Source: a virus
Direction: 5' to 3' (one strand)
IMG/VR virus record: IMGVR_UViG_3300021425_000120
Coordinates: 1-30,025 of that record
Length of the DNA: 30,025 nt
Part shown: one piece after another, positions 16,609 to 24,113 of the stretch
Position numbering within the stretch: the first letter of the stretch is position 1
Layout: every line of letters starts with the position of its first letter
Notes under the pieces: generated by a model
What the model saw: only the letters and a program-made list of their open reading frames with translations
Told to the model about the DNA's origin: nothing
The model's database searches: none
Made by a program: the position numbers and the translations under genes

Positions 16609-17072
16609 TGCAAATAACTGCAAACTTTTCATTAGATGAAATGACTAAAAGTCAGACTGCACTACGCAAGGGTATTAACAATATGCCTGACCCAATACAC
16701 TTGCATAACCTACATGGTCTGTGTAAGAATATACTACAGCCAGTGCGTGAGCATTTTGGCAGACCTGTAACTGTTAGCAGTGGCTTTCGCTCAGTCGAGT
16801 TGTGTCTTGCCATAGGAAGTAGCTCTGCAAGCCAACATGCCAAGGGACAGGCTGCAGACTTTGAGGTAATTGGGATAGACAATAAAGAGGTCGCAGAATG
16901 GATTAGAGATAATCTAGACTTTGACCAGCTAATATTAGAGTTTTACAATGAGGGGGAGCCGCAGTCTGGCTGGATTCATTGTAGCTATGCAGGTACAGAT
17001 GAGTTTGGAATAAACCACAACAGAAAAGCTGTGCTAAGATATGATGGTAAAAACTATATGAGTGGATTTTAA
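16608..17072 (+). CDS. Endolysin, peptidase M15 (D,D-/L,D-peptidase-like)
   Basis: This 154-residue protein would cut peptide bonds in host peptidoglycan at lysis. The M15A/VanY-like zinc site is complete: SGFRS (58-62), SQHAKGQAADFEV with H77 and D84, and GWIHCSY with H124. Glu111 (ILEFYNEGE) is a candidate catalytic acid. There is no signal peptide, so it needs a holin to reach the wall; holin candidates lie at 6574 and 17810. The start ATG overlaps the preceding stop by one base. The C-terminal tail (RKAVLRYDGKNY) is the usual end of phage members. Cys residues at 39, 66 and 125 are of unclear use. Confidence 0.9.
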   Translation: MQITANFSLDEMTKSQTALRKGINNMPDPIHLHNLHGLCKNILQPVREHFGRPVTVSSGFRSVELCLAIGSSSASQHAKGQAADFEVIGIDNKEVAEWIRDNLDFDQLILEFYNEGEPQSGWIHCSYAGTDEFGINHNRKAVLRYDGKNYMSGF

Positions 17073-17073
17073 T

Positions 17074-17808
17074 ATGGGACAATATTCAAGTATAACAAGG
17101 ACGGGTAAGGACGAGCCATTTGGACTACATGTAAAGCGTGGTTATGTGCAAGGTCACGAGCATGTACATAAATTTGGATTTAATACATCTGTAACCACAT
17201 CTGCTACACTTATATGGAATGGTGGTGGTGGTTATACTTATCCTACTTCTGCTGCAGTTCTTGGTGTTGTAGGAACCAGCACAACAGATAACTCACAAAT
17301 AACTGTTGAGGGTGTAGACGGTGATTACAATGAGCTTTCTAATGTTGTAACTCTCAATGGTACAACCACAGTTACTACTAGTGGTACATTTTTACGTGCA
17401 TATAGAGCATTTGTGAGCGATGACAATGAGCCTGCTGGAGATGTAACAATTACACACTCAGGAGATACTGTAGCTGTTGTTGCTGAAGGCGAGGGGCAAA
17501 CCCTAATGGCAACATACACTGTGCCTGCTGGTTATACTGCCTTCTTGTATCAAATAGTATTTGGTGGTGCAGCAGAGGTTGCAAATAAGTATCAAACAGT
17601 ACGTCTTAGAATTAGAGAACCTGGAGGTATTTTTAGAACACAAGCAAAGTATACAACTGCTTCACAAACCTTTGAGGAAGTTATGGAGTTTCCTTTAAAG
17701 TTTACAGAAAAAACTGACATTGAAATGACTGCACAATCAAGCTCACAGGTGCAACAAGCATCTGCAATGTTTGATTTACTATTAATTAAAAACGAAAGTT
17801 CAGAATAA
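17074..17808 (+). CDS. Conserved marine-phage virion protein, 244 residues
   Basis: I prefer ATG 17074 (MGQYSSITRTGKDEPFGLHV) over a GTG at 17062, because this N-terminus is the conserved start of the family as I recall it in cyanophages and pelagiphages; the stop before it ends at 17072. The body is beta-rich, with a Gly run (WNGGGGYTYPTSA), EGVDGDYNELSNVVTLNG and GTFLRAYRAFVSDDNE. The C-terminal strand-rich part has YTVPAGYTAFLY and EFPLKFTEKTDIEM. Its role is unknown; a virion component, possibly fibre- or capsid-decorating, is inferred. It lies between the endolysin and the holin. Confidence 0.7.
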   Translation: MGQYSSITRTGKDEPFGLHVKRGYVQGHEHVHKFGFNTSVTTSATLIWNGGGGYTYPTSAAVLGVVGTSTTDNSQITVEGVDGDYNELSNVVTLNGTTTVTTSGTFLRAYRAFVSDDNEPAGDVTITHSGDTVAVVAEGEGQTLMATYTVPAGYTAFLYQIVFGGAAEVANKYQTVRLRIREPGGIFRTQAKYTTASQTFEEVMEFPLKFTEKTDIEMTAQSSSQVQQASAMFDLLLIKNESSE

Positions 17809-17809
17809 T

Positions 17810-18175
17810 ATGATGCAATTTTTAACACCTATAGCCAGCCTTGCAGGTAAATGGATGGAAGGCAGGCAACGCAAAACAGAACTCAAGAGTAAACTTGAGG
17901 AAGCTAAACTACAAGGGCAAATTAAACATGCAGCCAATGATTCGGCATGGGAAGCTAAAGCTATGGATGCTTCAGCAGACTCATGGAAAGACGAATTGTG
18001 GACAATTTTTTTCGTTGGCTTGCTGTGTGCCTGTTTCTATCCCCCAGCACAGCCATACATTGCAGACGGATTTAGATTCCTTAGAGAGGACTGCCCTGAG
18101 TGGTTGTCTTGGGGTATCTTAGTATCAATCGGTGCAAGCTTTGGTGTTAAATCTATTGGTGCATTACGTAAATAA
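17810..18175 (+). CDS. Holin of the GTA/3TM type
   Basis: This 121-residue membrane protein starts with an amphipathic part (MQFLTPIASLAGKWM). A charged helix (RKTELKSKLEEAKLQGQIKH) and SWKDELWTIFF follow, then a membrane segment (about 62-82) with the CFYPPAQPY turn. A C-terminal segment (WLSWGILVSIGASFGVKSIG, 98-117) follows. The SWKDE..T..F pattern with two downstream membrane segments fits the holin family found in gene transfer agents and marine phages (GTA_holin_3TM). The start could be ATG 17810 or 17813. It is close to the endolysin. A holin role is family-based and likely. Confidence 0.7.
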   Translation: MMQFLTPIASLAGKWMEGRQRKTELKSKLEEAKLQGQIKHAANDSAWEAKAMDASADSWKDELWTIFFVGLLCACFYPPAQPYIADGFRFLREDCPEWLSWGILVSIGASFGVKSIGALRK

Positions 18176-18198
18176 ATGATACAAAATGAGAGAGAGAA

Positions 18199-18666
18199 AT
18201 GGAACCTATATCAACCACGCTGGCAGGCATCGCCCTAGTCCAGAAATCTGTGGAGTTTATCAAGTCTAATATTAACACGGCTAATGATATCAAGGATATT
18301 ATAGGTGCTGTTGATGGTATATTTGCTGGTGAACAACAGATACAGCAAAAAAGATTTGGCAGCAAATCCATTATAGGACAAACAAAAGATGTTGCGTCCT
18401 CTGTTATTGATGCTAAACTAGCTCAAGAACAAATGTACGAAATGAAAAAACTAATTAACTATAGGTTTGGGCATGGTACATGGGAGCAGATAGTAGCAGA
18501 AAGAGCAAGGCGTATACGAGAAGAGAAGGAAGCTATAGCTGAACAGAAGCGCATAGCAAGAAGAAAACAAAAAGAGTTTGAAGAGATGTTGCTTGTGGGC
18601 GGCTGTATCTTTATTGGTGTAGTTATTTTCTTTGGTGTAGCCTTTGGAATATTTACTTTAGGTTAA
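18199..18666 (+). CDS. Tail-anchored coiled-coil membrane protein, 155 residues
   Basis: The function is unknown. The N-terminal two-thirds are amphipathic helices (VEFIKSNINTANDIKDIIGA). Residues about 97-129 are highly charged and likely coiled coil (IVAERARRIREEKEAIAEQK). Residues 130-154 form one strongly hydrophobic segment (LLVGGCIFIGVVIFFGVAFG). It is the last plus-strand gene, just after the holin, so a spanin-like or other lysis role is possible, but no signal peptide or lipobox is seen. A GAGAGAGA tract precedes the ATG as a loose ribosome site. The stop overlaps the converging gmd stop by 9 bases. Confidence 0.65.
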   Translation: MEPISTTLAGIALVQKSVEFIKSNINTANDIKDIIGAVDGIFAGEQQIQQKRFGSKSIIGQTKDVASSVIDAKLAQEQMYEMKKLINYRFGHGTWEQIVAERARRIREEKEAIAEQKRIARRKQKEFEEMLLVGGCIFIGVVIFFGVAFGIFTLG

Positions 18667-19674
18667 GGCAGCTTCCATCATTTCATCAATCATAGATTCA
18701 AAGGTGTACTTAGGTTCCCAGCCTAGTACATCTTTTGCTTTTTGTGGATTGCCTAGCAGTAAATCGACTTCGGCAGGGCGATAGAACTCTGGATTAATTT
18801 TAACAACTGTGTTGTCGTATTCATCCATACCAACTTCCCTTAAGCCTGCTTCGCCTTCCCATTTGATTTTCATATCTACTGCATCGAAACATCTTTCAAC
18901 AAGCTCACGCACAGAGTGTAGCTCACCCGTAGCTAATACATAGTCGTCACCCTCTTCCTGTTGCATCATAAGATACATACCTTCTACATAGTCCTTGGCA
19001 TGTCCCCAGTCTCGTTTAGCATCTAGGTTGCCTAGCTCAATGTGTGGCTGCTTTCCCTTTGCAATATTAGCTACGCCCTGCACAATCTTCTGTGTAACAA
19101 ACTCAGCACCCCGCCACGGTGATTCGTGGTTGAATAGAATACCATTAGATGCGTGCATATTGTATGCTTCACGGTAATTTTTTACAGTCCAGAAGGCAAA
19201 TTGCTTGGCTACCCCATATGGACTGCGTGGATAGAAGGGTGTAGTCTCTGATTGAGGTGTTTCTAAAACCCTTCCATATAGCTCTGAGGTGGACGCTTGA
19301 TAGAATTTGGTATGGTCGGATAGGCCAAGTGTACGAATGCACTCTAAGAGCTTTAAAACCCCTATAGCGTCCACATTAGCGGTGTATTCTGGCACATCAA
19401 AAGAAACACGCACATGAGACTGTGCCGCAAGATTGTAAACCTCGTTAAATAGATTGGTATCAAACAGGTGCATCAGGCTACCTGTGTCAGTTAAATCACC
19501 GTAGTGTAGCTTAAAATTAGGGTTATCTATCAGGTGTGCAATACGTTTGGAAGGCTCTGAGGACACACGCCGTTGTAGGCCGTGTACAATATAACCCTTG
19601 TCAAGAAGTAGTTCTGCTAGATATCCACCATCCTGTCCTGTAACACCAGTAACAAGTGCTGTTTTTTTATTCAT
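18658..19674 (-). CDS. gmd: GDP-mannose 4,6-dehydratase
   Basis: This enzyme converts GDP-D-mannose to GDP-4-keto-6-deoxy-mannose, the precursor of GDP-fucose, GDP-rhamnose and perosamine. The short-chain dehydrogenase fold is clear: GVTGQDGGYLAELL NAD(P) loop (from residue 10), NLAAQSHVRVSFD, catalytic Thr129/Glu131 in STSELYG, Tyr153 and Lys157 in SPYGVAK, GILFNHESPWRGAEFVTQKI, and FYRPAEVDLLLGNPQKA. I chose ATG 19674 (MNKKTALVTG, 338 residues) because GAGGA is 8 bases upstream and a longer start adds an unrelated Lys-rich head. It overlaps the terminase gene by 8 bases. No downstream reductase gene is seen here, so the product must be used by host enzymes or by enzymes outside the window. 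Confidence 0.9.
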   Translation of the reverse strand: MNKKTALVTGVTGQDGGYLAELLLDKGYIVHGLQRRVSSEPSKRIAHLIDNPNFKLHYGDLTDTGSLMHLFDTNLFNEVYNLAAQSHVRVSFDVPEYTANVDAIGVLKLLECIRTLGLSDHTKFYQASTSELYGRVLETPQSETTPFYPRSPYGVAKQFAFWTVKNYREAYNMHASNGILFNHESPWRGAEFVTQKIVQGVANIAKGKQPHIELGNLDAKRDWGHAKDYVEGMYLMMQQEEGDDYVLATGELHSVRELVERCFDAVDMKIKWEGEAGLREVGMDEYDNTVVKINPEFYRPAEVDLLLGNPQKAKDVLGWEPKYTFESMIDEMMEAALT

Positions 19675-20116
19675 CTGATACATCCTCTTCTTCTTCAAAG
19701 TCTTCAGGCCAAGTAGACATAAACAGTTGATACATCTTTTCTTTGCCTATAATTTTCATGGCGGCGCATATCTTTCCCTCAAGACCTGCTACGTCCTGTG
19801 GTCCATCGTCCTCTGCATTATTACCACGCACACGAGACAGTAGCTCAAGAGCCTTGAGTGCAGTTTGACCATTGCCATTTGCTTTGGCTTGCTCATACTG
19901 CTTCTCAAGTTCTGAGACAACATCTACATCTGTGCTGTATTCGTCTTCAAGTTCTTCAAGTCTGCGTTGGATAGCAGGCTCTTGCAGTAGTCTGTATCCC
20001 TGATTGTGTGCAGACTTTTCACTATAGCCAGCAGAGATAGCAGACTGAGTAGCATTCTTATTGATAAGATATGCCTGACAAAACTTTTCTTGACGTTCTT
20101 TAAGCTGCCCTGTCAT
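19667..20116 (-). CDS. terS: Terminase small subunit
   Basis: This 149-residue DNA-recognition part of the packaging motor matches the Terminase_2 type: LKERQEKFCQAYLINKNATQ, SAISAGYSEKSAHNQGYRLL, then EPAIQRRLEELEDEY, the HTH-bearing N-terminal region. A central helical part (about 65-100) would form the oligomer. The acidic tail EEEEDVSDE may contact the large subunit. GAGGA lies 8 bases before the ATG. Its 5' end overlaps the fusion gene by 17 bases and its 3' end overlaps gmd by 8 bases. The position inside a sugar cassette, on the strand opposite the virion genes and apart from any large subunit in this window, is unusual. Confidence 0.85.
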   Translation of the reverse strand: MTGQLKERQEKFCQAYLINKNATQSAISAGYSEKSAHNQGYRLLQEPAIQRRLEELEDEYSTDVDVVSELEKQYEQAKANGNGQTALKALELLSRVRGNNAEDDGPQDVAGLEGKICAAMKIIGKEKMYQLFMSTWPEDFEEEEDVSDE

Positions 20117-22382
20117 TCATAAATTCCTCAAAAGTTTGAAACTCTTGATTGTAGTACGACTGCTCAAAGACTTGGTGAGCGAGAGTGTTGTCACCATAGA
20201 AGTTTATGTTTAGTGCTAGGTCTTTTCTTTCAAGCATCTTCTCAAGGTCTTGGGCAAGGGCAAGTAACTCGCCTGTTGTCCAGAACTTAAACCCGCCAGT
20301 TTCTACATGCAAGTATTTTGGCTGTCCTGCTTCGTCTTTTGCTTCTTTATCTACGGCATCTTCTGGTACGCTACAATCAAATCCAAATAGGTGTAGGTTG
20401 CGATAGCCTAATGTTTCAAGCAGGCCGATGGCTCGTGTAGCAGAGGCAGTGCCGCCAGAGATAAACACTGTGCCTGTAGGAATGGGAAGCTTAGTATTGA
20501 TTACAAACTTATCTTCCCTGTCTACGTCACGTACAGCATCTGTAAAGGCATGAAAGCCTTTTACATTATCTGTCTTAGACATAATGTAATCTACTGCAGA
20601 GATGTCTGTCATGCTTGCAATTACAAATAATGTACTTGGGTCAACTTTTTTAAATAGGTCTTTGCGTTTGACACCGTGTGTACTTACACCGTCTACAGGC
20701 CGTGGGTCAAGAATAACGCAAGCTGTAGGTTTAATGCCTGCTTTAAGAAGGCGGGGATATGAATGCTTGACGCACCACACTTCGGCATTGTATTTTTTTT
20801 GAACTCTTTTAATTTCCTTCATGTCAAGCTGACCACCTGATGCAATAATAGCGTGCTTATTATTTGTTTTGTATTGCTTGACCCAATCAAAGTCATTAAT
20901 CTTTTCTACATTGTAGATAATGTTATTATGGATGTCGTCCTGTGGCATTGAGTCTTTTGGTTTTACAAGAATAGGAACACGCATAAACTCTTGGGGTAAA
21001 TCTTTTTCTTTTGTAGAAATAACTACACCAAGATGAACCTTGCCGCCAAAGGCAGTTGGGTCATCTGATGGAAGAACATATTTATTGGTATCTTTAATTT
21101 CTTCAAAGGTTCTTATGATTCCGTTATAGTCAGGGTTATCTAGAAACTCTTTATCTTCATGTGAGTAATAGTCATCGAACACAATAACAGGTACATCCTT
21201 TAAGAAGGTGTAATCGCTTTTAACTGTGTCGTATGAATGACCGCCATCAATGTAGGCAAGGTCTACGTCATCGAATCTTTTGGACTTCATAGTGTCTTTG
21301 GTATCGCCACAGTTTAGATTGTATGTAAACTTCTTGTTGTTTTCTGCCATCTTAACTGCAAACTCTGCAAGTCGGCGGGATACTGCCTCAGTAGGATTGT
21401 GCGCCTTGATGTTTAGTTCTATCTTATCTGTCTCTTCTGTGGCTTCTTCAAACAAATCAAACCCACGATAGTGTACTTCATCTACATTTTCAAATGCAGC
21501 AAGTGCCATCTCAATGGCTCGACCACCGTTCCACGTGCCTGTCTCTACGATGGTAAAGGTGTCACGGTCTTCAGAGTAGAAGCGAACTATATCTGCAAGT
21601 TGTTTGTAACGCTTTGGACCAACAATATCAGGAGATACTTCCTGTTTCTTTTGCCACTTACGATTACCTTTGTTATGAGTGAAGTGTTCGTTTAACATGC
21701 AGTTCTCAAATACCTCTAAGCCACGTACACCCTCTGACAAATTGCGTACCTTTGAACCATGTGCCTCGTATATCTTGAGCAGACGAGTATACACAAATGA
21801 ATCAGTCCACTCACGATAGCTGAATACTTCGTTAGTATCATATGCGCCACGAATGTCTACGATGTGTGAGCAGGCATTGTGATATGCCATGTTCCATGCA
21901 GTGAAGCCTGTTTCGCTATAGTCAATGTCAATGCGACCAAGGTGAACCATGTCTACCTCGTCAAGCATAATCTTGGCTGCGTCTTCTGCAGTAAATCTTT
22001 TCTTTGTAATGGTGTCAGCATCTAGCCATGCCAGCCAACCCTTGTATTCTTCTTCAATCAACTCGAAGGCAAGGTCAGAGTAGGCGTATACTTTATTACA
22101 GAAGCGCACTGCGTCTAGCCTGTAATTGTATGGTGCTTCTGCAAAGCGTCCGTTCTTGTCTGCGTTACGCTTAATAAAATCATTACGTGCTTCTACATCT
22201 TCTATGTGACGGTAAGTAATAAAGCTTGCCTGCGGCAGTCCGTCTGTTTCTCCTTTATAACCTTCAAGATATACGTGTAGTTTAAAATCGGTTGGTTTCC
22301 ACTTGTTTATAACAGACTCCAGCATAGGCAGTCCATATTCTTCTTCGTGTTTTTTAGGAAAGCTTGTTACAAAAGTATACAT
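20100..22382 (-). CDS. Three-domain glycosyltransferase-like / SAM methyltransferase / DUF115 (Maf-like) fusion
   Basis: This 760-residue protein has three parts. Residues 1 to about 240 look like a GT-A-type glycosyltransferase, with WLAWLDADTITKKRF (Asp-Ala-Asp at 121-123). Residues about 260-460 are a class I SAM methyltransferase of the Methyltransf_24 kind: VETGTWNGGRAIEMA (279-293), YRGFDLFEE, YIDGGHSYDTVKSD (377-390) and FDDYYSHED (402-410). Residues about 505-745 match DUF115, the Maf-type domain: HAIIASGGQLD, WCVKHSYPRLLKAGIKP, DPRP (559-562), SGGTASATRAIGLLETLGY and LFGFDCS. DUF115 proteins attach nonulosonic sugars to flagellin in bacteria. I infer glycan building on a phage or host surface protein. 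GAGGA is 7 bases upstream of the ATG. Confidence 0.8.
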   Translation of the reverse strand: MYTFVTSFPKKHEEEYGLPMLESVINKWKPTDFKLHVYLEGYKGETDGLPQASFITYRHIEDVEARNDFIKRNADKNGRFAEAPYNYRLDAVRFCNKVYAYSDLAFELIEEEYKGWLAWLDADTITKKRFTAEDAAKIMLDEVDMVHLGRIDIDYSETGFTAWNMAYHNACSHIVDIRGAYDTNEVFSYREWTDSFVYTRLLKIYEAHGSKVRNLSEGVRGLEVFENCMLNEHFTHNKGNRKWQKKQEVSPDIVGPKRYKQLADIVRFYSEDRDTFTIVETGTWNGGRAIEMALAAFENVDEVHYRGFDLFEEATEETDKIELNIKAHNPTEAVSRRLAEFAVKMAENNKKFTYNLNCGDTKDTMKSKRFDDVDLAYIDGGHSYDTVKSDYTFLKDVPVIVFDDYYSHEDKEFLDNPDYNGIIRTFEEIKDTNKYVLPSDDPTAFGGKVHLGVVISTKEKDLPQEFMRVPILVKPKDSMPQDDIHNNIIYNVEKINDFDWVKQYKTNNKHAIIASGGQLDMKEIKRVQKKYNAEVWCVKHSYPRLLKAGIKPTACVILDPRPVDGVSTHGVKRKDLFKKVDPSTLFVIASMTDISAVDYIMSKTDNVKGFHAFTDAVRDVDREDKFVINTKLPIPTGTVFISGGTASATRAIGLLETLGYRNLHLFGFDCSVPEDAVDKEAKDEAGQPKYLHVETGGFKFWTTGELLALAQDLEKMLERKDLALNINFYGDNTLAHQVFEQSYYNQEFQTFEEFMNDRAA

Positions 22383-22384
22383 AA

Positions 22385-23059
22385 TTATTCCTCTGAGTAT
22401 AGGTTATTAAATATTTGGTTAGTATCAAGAGTATAATCTAGGTCGCTCTTGCTGTAATGTATTTGTGCTGATGGCTTGAAGTCTGGCGCACCTTCACCTG
22501 TAACAAACCAGGCTGGGTGCGTGACCCTGACTCTGTTGTTAGGTAGGGCGACAATGTTTCCTGTCCATTCACCTGCGTCCAGAAGGCAAAGCACGTGGCT
22601 TTGTTTGTGCTGTGCTGGGTCATCAGCTATCTCACTATCTGTGTAGTCCACAGTAAATAGATACTTGGCAGGGTACATATCTCCATCAATCTTTACAAGC
22701 CAAGGGCATGGAGTTGCTCTGTCAATTGTGTACACAGAGTGTGTGCGTGATGCACAATCCCACGGCTGTGCTTGGTGTGTTGCCATTTGTTGAGGCCAGT
22801 CTTCTACGGGGATATCACCCATCAAGCCTGTAATAGGCATCCTTGCCCACATTGCACCACCATGCACCGTATCTTCTTCTTCGCCTTCGGCAGATATGCC
22901 TGTAAATATAATCTGGAAACTAAGACACCTGTTGGGCATTGTCGTAACACCAACAGCCATGCCATGCAGAAACTCTCCGTGATATGCTTCGTGATTGTGC
23001 GTGAAGTCACGGCGCACCCAGCATTTAAAGTGGGGTATGTTGCTATGCAAGAACGCCAC
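22385..23059 (-). CDS. Conserved phage protein of unknown function, 224 residues (GTG start)
   Basis: The start is a GTG at 23059-23057, which overlaps the preceding stop by one base (TAGTG), with GGAG 8 bases upstream. The N-terminus (AFLHSNIPHFKCWVRRDFTH) and GEFLHGMAVGVTTMPNRCLSF segment recall a conserved marine phage family without a known role. The middle has GGAMWARMPITGLMGD and W-rich text. The C-terminal part has PNNRVRVTHPAWFVTGEGAP. No catalytic triad, membrane segment or signal peptide is apparent. It lies in the sugar cassette between two glycosyltransferase genes, so a link with glycosylation is suggested by position only. Confidence 0.65.
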   Translation of the reverse strand: MAFLHSNIPHFKCWVRRDFTHNHEAYHGEFLHGMAVGVTTMPNRCLSFQIIFTGISAEGEEEDTVHGGAMWARMPITGLMGDIPVEDWPQQMATHQAQPWDCASRTHSVYTIDRATPCPWLVKIDGDMYPAKYLFTVDYTDSEIADDPAQHKQSHVLCLLDAGEWTGNIVALPNNRVRVTHPAWFVTGEGAPDFKPSAQIHYSKSDLDYTLDTNQIFNNLYSEE

Positions 23060-23823
23060 TACATATTCTCCAGTATAAGCTGAGTAGTTATTTCTTTTTC
23101 AGTGGCAAGCCATTCTTCTGTGTACGCTTCGTCAATAGGCCGCTTTGGTTTCCAGTCTTTAAACCACGGACCACCTGTCGTAAAGTGAGCATTCTTCGCC
23201 TCAACATGTTCGCTTGAGTGTCCGTCAAGCCAGTTCCATTCTTCATGTATGTCTCCAATCTCGTCATCGTCAAGCCACCCAAAAGAGTGCAGCCAAGAAC
23301 CTGTTTGCAGGTTGACTGCATCAACTGTTAGCTTTTTGTTGCTTGGATGGGAGCAGTTGAACAGCATAAAGCTAGACCAGTTTTTTCTACGATAGCGGGT
23401 TTGTGCAACCCCGTCCATCTTTGCTCCTTCGGGTGGCTCATACTTATGCTTGACACATTGAACAGCAAAGTCTGTTCGCTTGCCATAAACACCAAATATA
23501 CCTTCGATGTCACCACGCACAAACATATCGGCATCCATAAACAATGCCAGTCCCTGATACTGGTTCAATGCAGGAACCAAGAAGCGGGTGAATGTAAAGT
23601 CTGTACTAAAAGGTTTGTTATCGAATACATCGTATCGTTGTTTAGGGTCGTGTTCAAACACACGTGAAGCCCTGCGATACAAACCAATGCGCCGAAGCTC
23701 TGGCTCAAGCAGGGGGATGATGTCATATTTTGTATTGTATTTGCGGATTGAGTGTTCCAGAACTTCGTAAGCTCTTTTATCACGGTCATCATATCCAATA
23801 TAAATAACTGGTCTTCTTTTCAT
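23059..23823 (-). CDS. GT8-like glycosyltransferase
   Basis: This 254-residue protein probably transfers a sugar from a nucleotide sugar. VIYIGYDDRDKRAYEVLEHS at the N-terminus fits the nucleotide-binding start of GT8 family enzymes. ALFMDADMFVRGDIE holds the D-x-D metal motif (near residue 97), and EEWNWLDGH and a late His-rich GHSSEHVEAKNAHFTTG complete the pattern. I chose ATG 23823 (MKRRPVIYIGY) because GGAG lies 7 bases upstream; the ATG at 23886 would add 21 residues unlike the family. It is the first gene after the promoter at 23899-23927. The sugar and acceptor are unknown. Confidence 0.75.
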   Translation of the reverse strand: MKRRPVIYIGYDDRDKRAYEVLEHSIRKYNTKYDIIPLLEPELRRIGLYRRASRVFEHDPKQRYDVFDNKPFSTDFTFTRFLVPALNQYQGLALFMDADMFVRGDIEGIFGVYGKRTDFAVQCVKHKYEPPEGAKMDGVAQTRYRRKNWSSFMLFNCSHPSNKKLTVDAVNLQTGSWLHSFGWLDDDEIGDIHEEWNWLDGHSSEHVEAKNAHFTTGGPWFKDWKPKRPIDEAYTEEWLATEKEITTQLILENM

Positions 23824-23842
23824 AACTGCTCCAATATAAGGT

Positions 23843-23889
23843 GCGGTGGACATGAGAGAGAGAAAGGACTGAAGAACTCTGCCCACCGC
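23843..23889 (-). promoter_or_regulatory. 5' leader with inverted repeat before the sugar cassette
   Basis: The arms GCGGTGG (23843-23849) and CCACCGC (23883-23889) can pair over 7 bases with a 33-base pyrimidine-rich loop on the minus-strand RNA. They sit between the promoter and the GGAG of the first cassette gene. The predicted hairpin is at the very 5' end of the transcript, where it could stabilise RNA or control translation. No poly-U follows, so it is not a terminator. No riboswitch family is recognised. Confidence 0.4.
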
Positions 23890-23898
23890 TTATCTTAT

Positions 23899-23927
23899 AT
23901 TATATTAAATATATGCAATTAAGTCAA
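23899..23927 (-). promoter_or_regulatory. Near-consensus sigma70-type promoter for the sugar/terminase cassette
   Basis: On the minus strand TTGACT (23927-23922), an exact 17-base spacer and TATAAT (23904-23899) are found. Eleven of 12 bases match the sigma70 consensus. The -35 box overlaps the 3' end of the 64-residue gene. The predicted start near 23892 gives a 69-base leader to the ATG at 23823. This would let the glycosylation and terS genes be transcribed apart from the replication genes. Confidence 0.7.
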
Positions 23928-24113
23928 GAACTTTTTTATTGTTTGAATCTTTTCATCGGCGGCAGCAATCTTTTCTACCTGTGTTTCAATGGCTTCGACA
24001 ACATCAGGGTGTTCTCCAATACCAACAGATTGGTTGAGATAAACCTCAACATTGGCTTGCGCTACTGCAATCTCACCCTCTAGTTTTTTAATAAGTGCGT
24101 CTAATAAATTCAT
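23919..24113 (-). CDS. Small helical protein, 64 residues
   Basis: The function is unknown. Two likely helices (MNLLDALIKKLEGEIAVAQA; VEAIETQVEKIAAADEKIQT) with heptad-like spacing flank a NQSVGIGEHPDVV turn. This suggests a small coiled-coil hairpin. No Cys, metal or DNA-binding motif is seen. The start overlaps the glutaredoxin stop by 4 bases (ATGA), so it is translated in the nucleotide operon. It is the last gene before the internal promoter. Confidence 0.65.
   Translation of the reverse strand: MNLLDALIKKLEGEIAVAQANVEVYLNQSVGIGEHPDVVEAIETQVEKIAAADEKIQTIKKFLT

Noticed and set aside
18186-23865. The 14-base sequence ATGAGAGAGAGAAA occurs at 18186-18199 and 23852-23865
   Set aside because: It is a low-complexity GA tract. 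One copy serves as a loose ribosome site, the other is in a leader on the opposite strand, so a shared function is unlikely.
23059-23886. Longer start of the GT8-like gene at 23886
   Set aside because: The extra 21 residues do not look like the family and this start lacks a ribosome site; ATG 23823 has GGAG at good spacing.
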